From contig JAJRPW010000162.1 of the NCBI GenBank assembly GCA_024280585.1, positions 1-6,360 on the forward strand: DNA of 6,360 nucleotides, read 5' to 3'. The position numbers and the translations under genes were made by a program. The stretch comes from Alphaproteobacteria bacterium (lineage in GTDB: Bacteria; Pseudomonadota; Alphaproteobacteria; Rickettsiales; UBA6187). The first letter of the stretch is position 1; each line of letters opens with the position of its first letter. The notes below the pieces were generated by a model that saw nothing but the letters and a program-made list of their open reading frames with translations, searched no databases and was not told where the DNA came from. This document shows positions 5,645-6,360 of this stretch, one piece after another.

Positions 5645-5663
5645 GCCTTTATAAGGTAAAGGC
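5645..5663 (-). other. Small hairpin over the stop codon of the unknown gene
   Basis: GCCTTTA (5645-5651) and TAAAGGC (5657-5663) are perfect inverted repeats with a 5-base loop. The hairpin covers the last four codons and the TAA of the minus-strand gene. It may protect the 3' end of the transcript together with the terminator, or may be chance. Confidence 0.4.
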
Positions 5664-6360
5664 TTTATGGTTTGCTTTCTTGCTTTCAATAGCAGCGGCA
5701 TATGAGTCCATAGGTCTTTTTGGAAAACGTCCTTCAGTATAAGTATCCGGACGTAAATTAACTATTATGCGCCTTGGTAAAATTCCAGTGCCAAGATTTT
5801 CATTTTGACTGCGCTCTGCTGTTGTTGGCTGGTATTTGCTTCCGTCCGCAATTTTTGTGCAGCTAGCCATTTTACCGTCTTGATTTACTCTGTAGATATC
5901 TTCGAGTCCATTTTGACCGGGTCCATATATGCCTGGTTTAGTAAAGGTTCCAGAAAAATATGAAGGATCGTTTCTTGTGGCTTCATCACGTTGTGCAAAA
6001 TGAGTCTTATTTTTAAAATCCTGATATTCCGGAGTTTGTTTTACAGCTTTATTAAAGGCTCTCAGTGTAGAAGAGTGACTTTTGCGATGTCTTTCGTAAG
6101 AATCTTTCTTTTCATTGCTCCCGTTCTTTAGTTTATCTTCATAACGGGCATATCTTTCTTTGTGGTGATCAATAAATTCACCTACTAAAGTCTGACCATT
6201 CTCATTATGAACTTTCTGGCCATGCTTAACCATATTGCTGGCATAACGGCTCGCATTTTTCTCATCACCATTTTTAACAGCATCTTCAAATTTATCTTTG
6301 CAGCGATTGAATACTTCTGTGTGATACTCAGTCCCATGGCTGACCTTTTTAAGATCGCCA
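5649..6360 (-). CDS. Unknown hydrophilic protein with an internal repeat (5' end outside window)
   Basis: I do not recognise this protein. The frame is open from the right edge to the TAA at 5649-5651, giving 236 visible residues. The first ATG in the window is at 6233, but there is no ribosome binding site before it and the frame continues upstream with similar composition, so the real start is probably outside. The N-terminal half is rich in Lys, Glu, His and Asn and looks helical. Residues 24-46 and 73-95 (counting from the edge) form an ungapped repeat sharing the pattern aromatic-ED-x-x-KNG, then Tyr and His at equal distances. The C-terminal half is less regular, with GTFTKPGIYGPGQNG and ILPRRIIVNLRP. 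No membrane segment or signal peptide is visible in this part. Codon use resembles the neighbours. It ends in its own terminator and is convergent with ychF. Confidence 0.8.
   Translation of the reverse strand, partial: GDLKKVSHGTEYHTEVFNRCKDKFEDAVKNGDEKNASRYASNMVKHGQKVHNENGQTLVGEFIDHHKERYARYEDKLKNGSNEKKDSYERHRKSHSSTLRAFNKAVKQTPEYQDFKNKTHFAQRDEATRNDPSYFSGTFTKPGIYGPGQNGLEDIYRVNQDGKMASCTKIADGSKYQPTTAERSQNENLGTGILPRRIIVNLRPDTYTEGRFPKRPMDSYAAAIESKKANHKAFTL

Overview
The window looks like core chromosome of an AT-leaning alphaproteobacterium. The main evidence is two gene neighbourhoods I know from that class: hisB, a DUF2628 membrane protein and hisH in a row, and prs, rplY (long Ctc-type L25), pth and ychF in a row. 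This is inferred from gene order and protein motifs; I cannot name the genus. Intact hisB and hisH suggest the organism makes its own histidine.

Positions 1-1575 (minus strand) hold hisB, DUF2628 and hisH, tightly packed and read leftward. HisH runs off the left edge just after its catalytic His and Glu. Positions 1576-1731 are a divergent control region, with a good sigma70-type promoter for prs and a plausible one for hisB. Positions 1732-5274 (plus strand) hold prs, a 192-base gap, rplY, pth and ychF. Prs makes PRPP, which is consumed by the first step of histidine synthesis and by nucleotide synthesis. L25, Pth and YchF all belong to translation: a 5S rRNA-binding protein, peptidyl-tRNA recycling and a ribosome-linked ATPase.

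Positions 5275-5648 contain no gene but are full of inverted repeats. There is a hairpin with perfect 20-base arms, and then a 144-base palindromic element with 16-base terminal inverted repeats and a possible 5-base target duplication, which looks like a small non-autonomous mobile element (MITE). After these comes the terminator of the last gene. Positions 5649-6360 (minus strand) are the C-terminal part of a hydrophilic protein I do not recognise, which carries an internal repeat and continues beyond the right edge.

Most of the window is ordinary housekeeping DNA. The less ordinary parts are the palindromic elements after ychF, the unknown repeat-bearing protein, and a short coding-like stretch between prs and rplY that faintly resembles the core of ribosomal protein S21. 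Three start codons need care: prs (ATG at 1732, not the GTG at 1726), rplY (ATG at 2857, not the TTG at 2845) and hisB (GTG at 1575).
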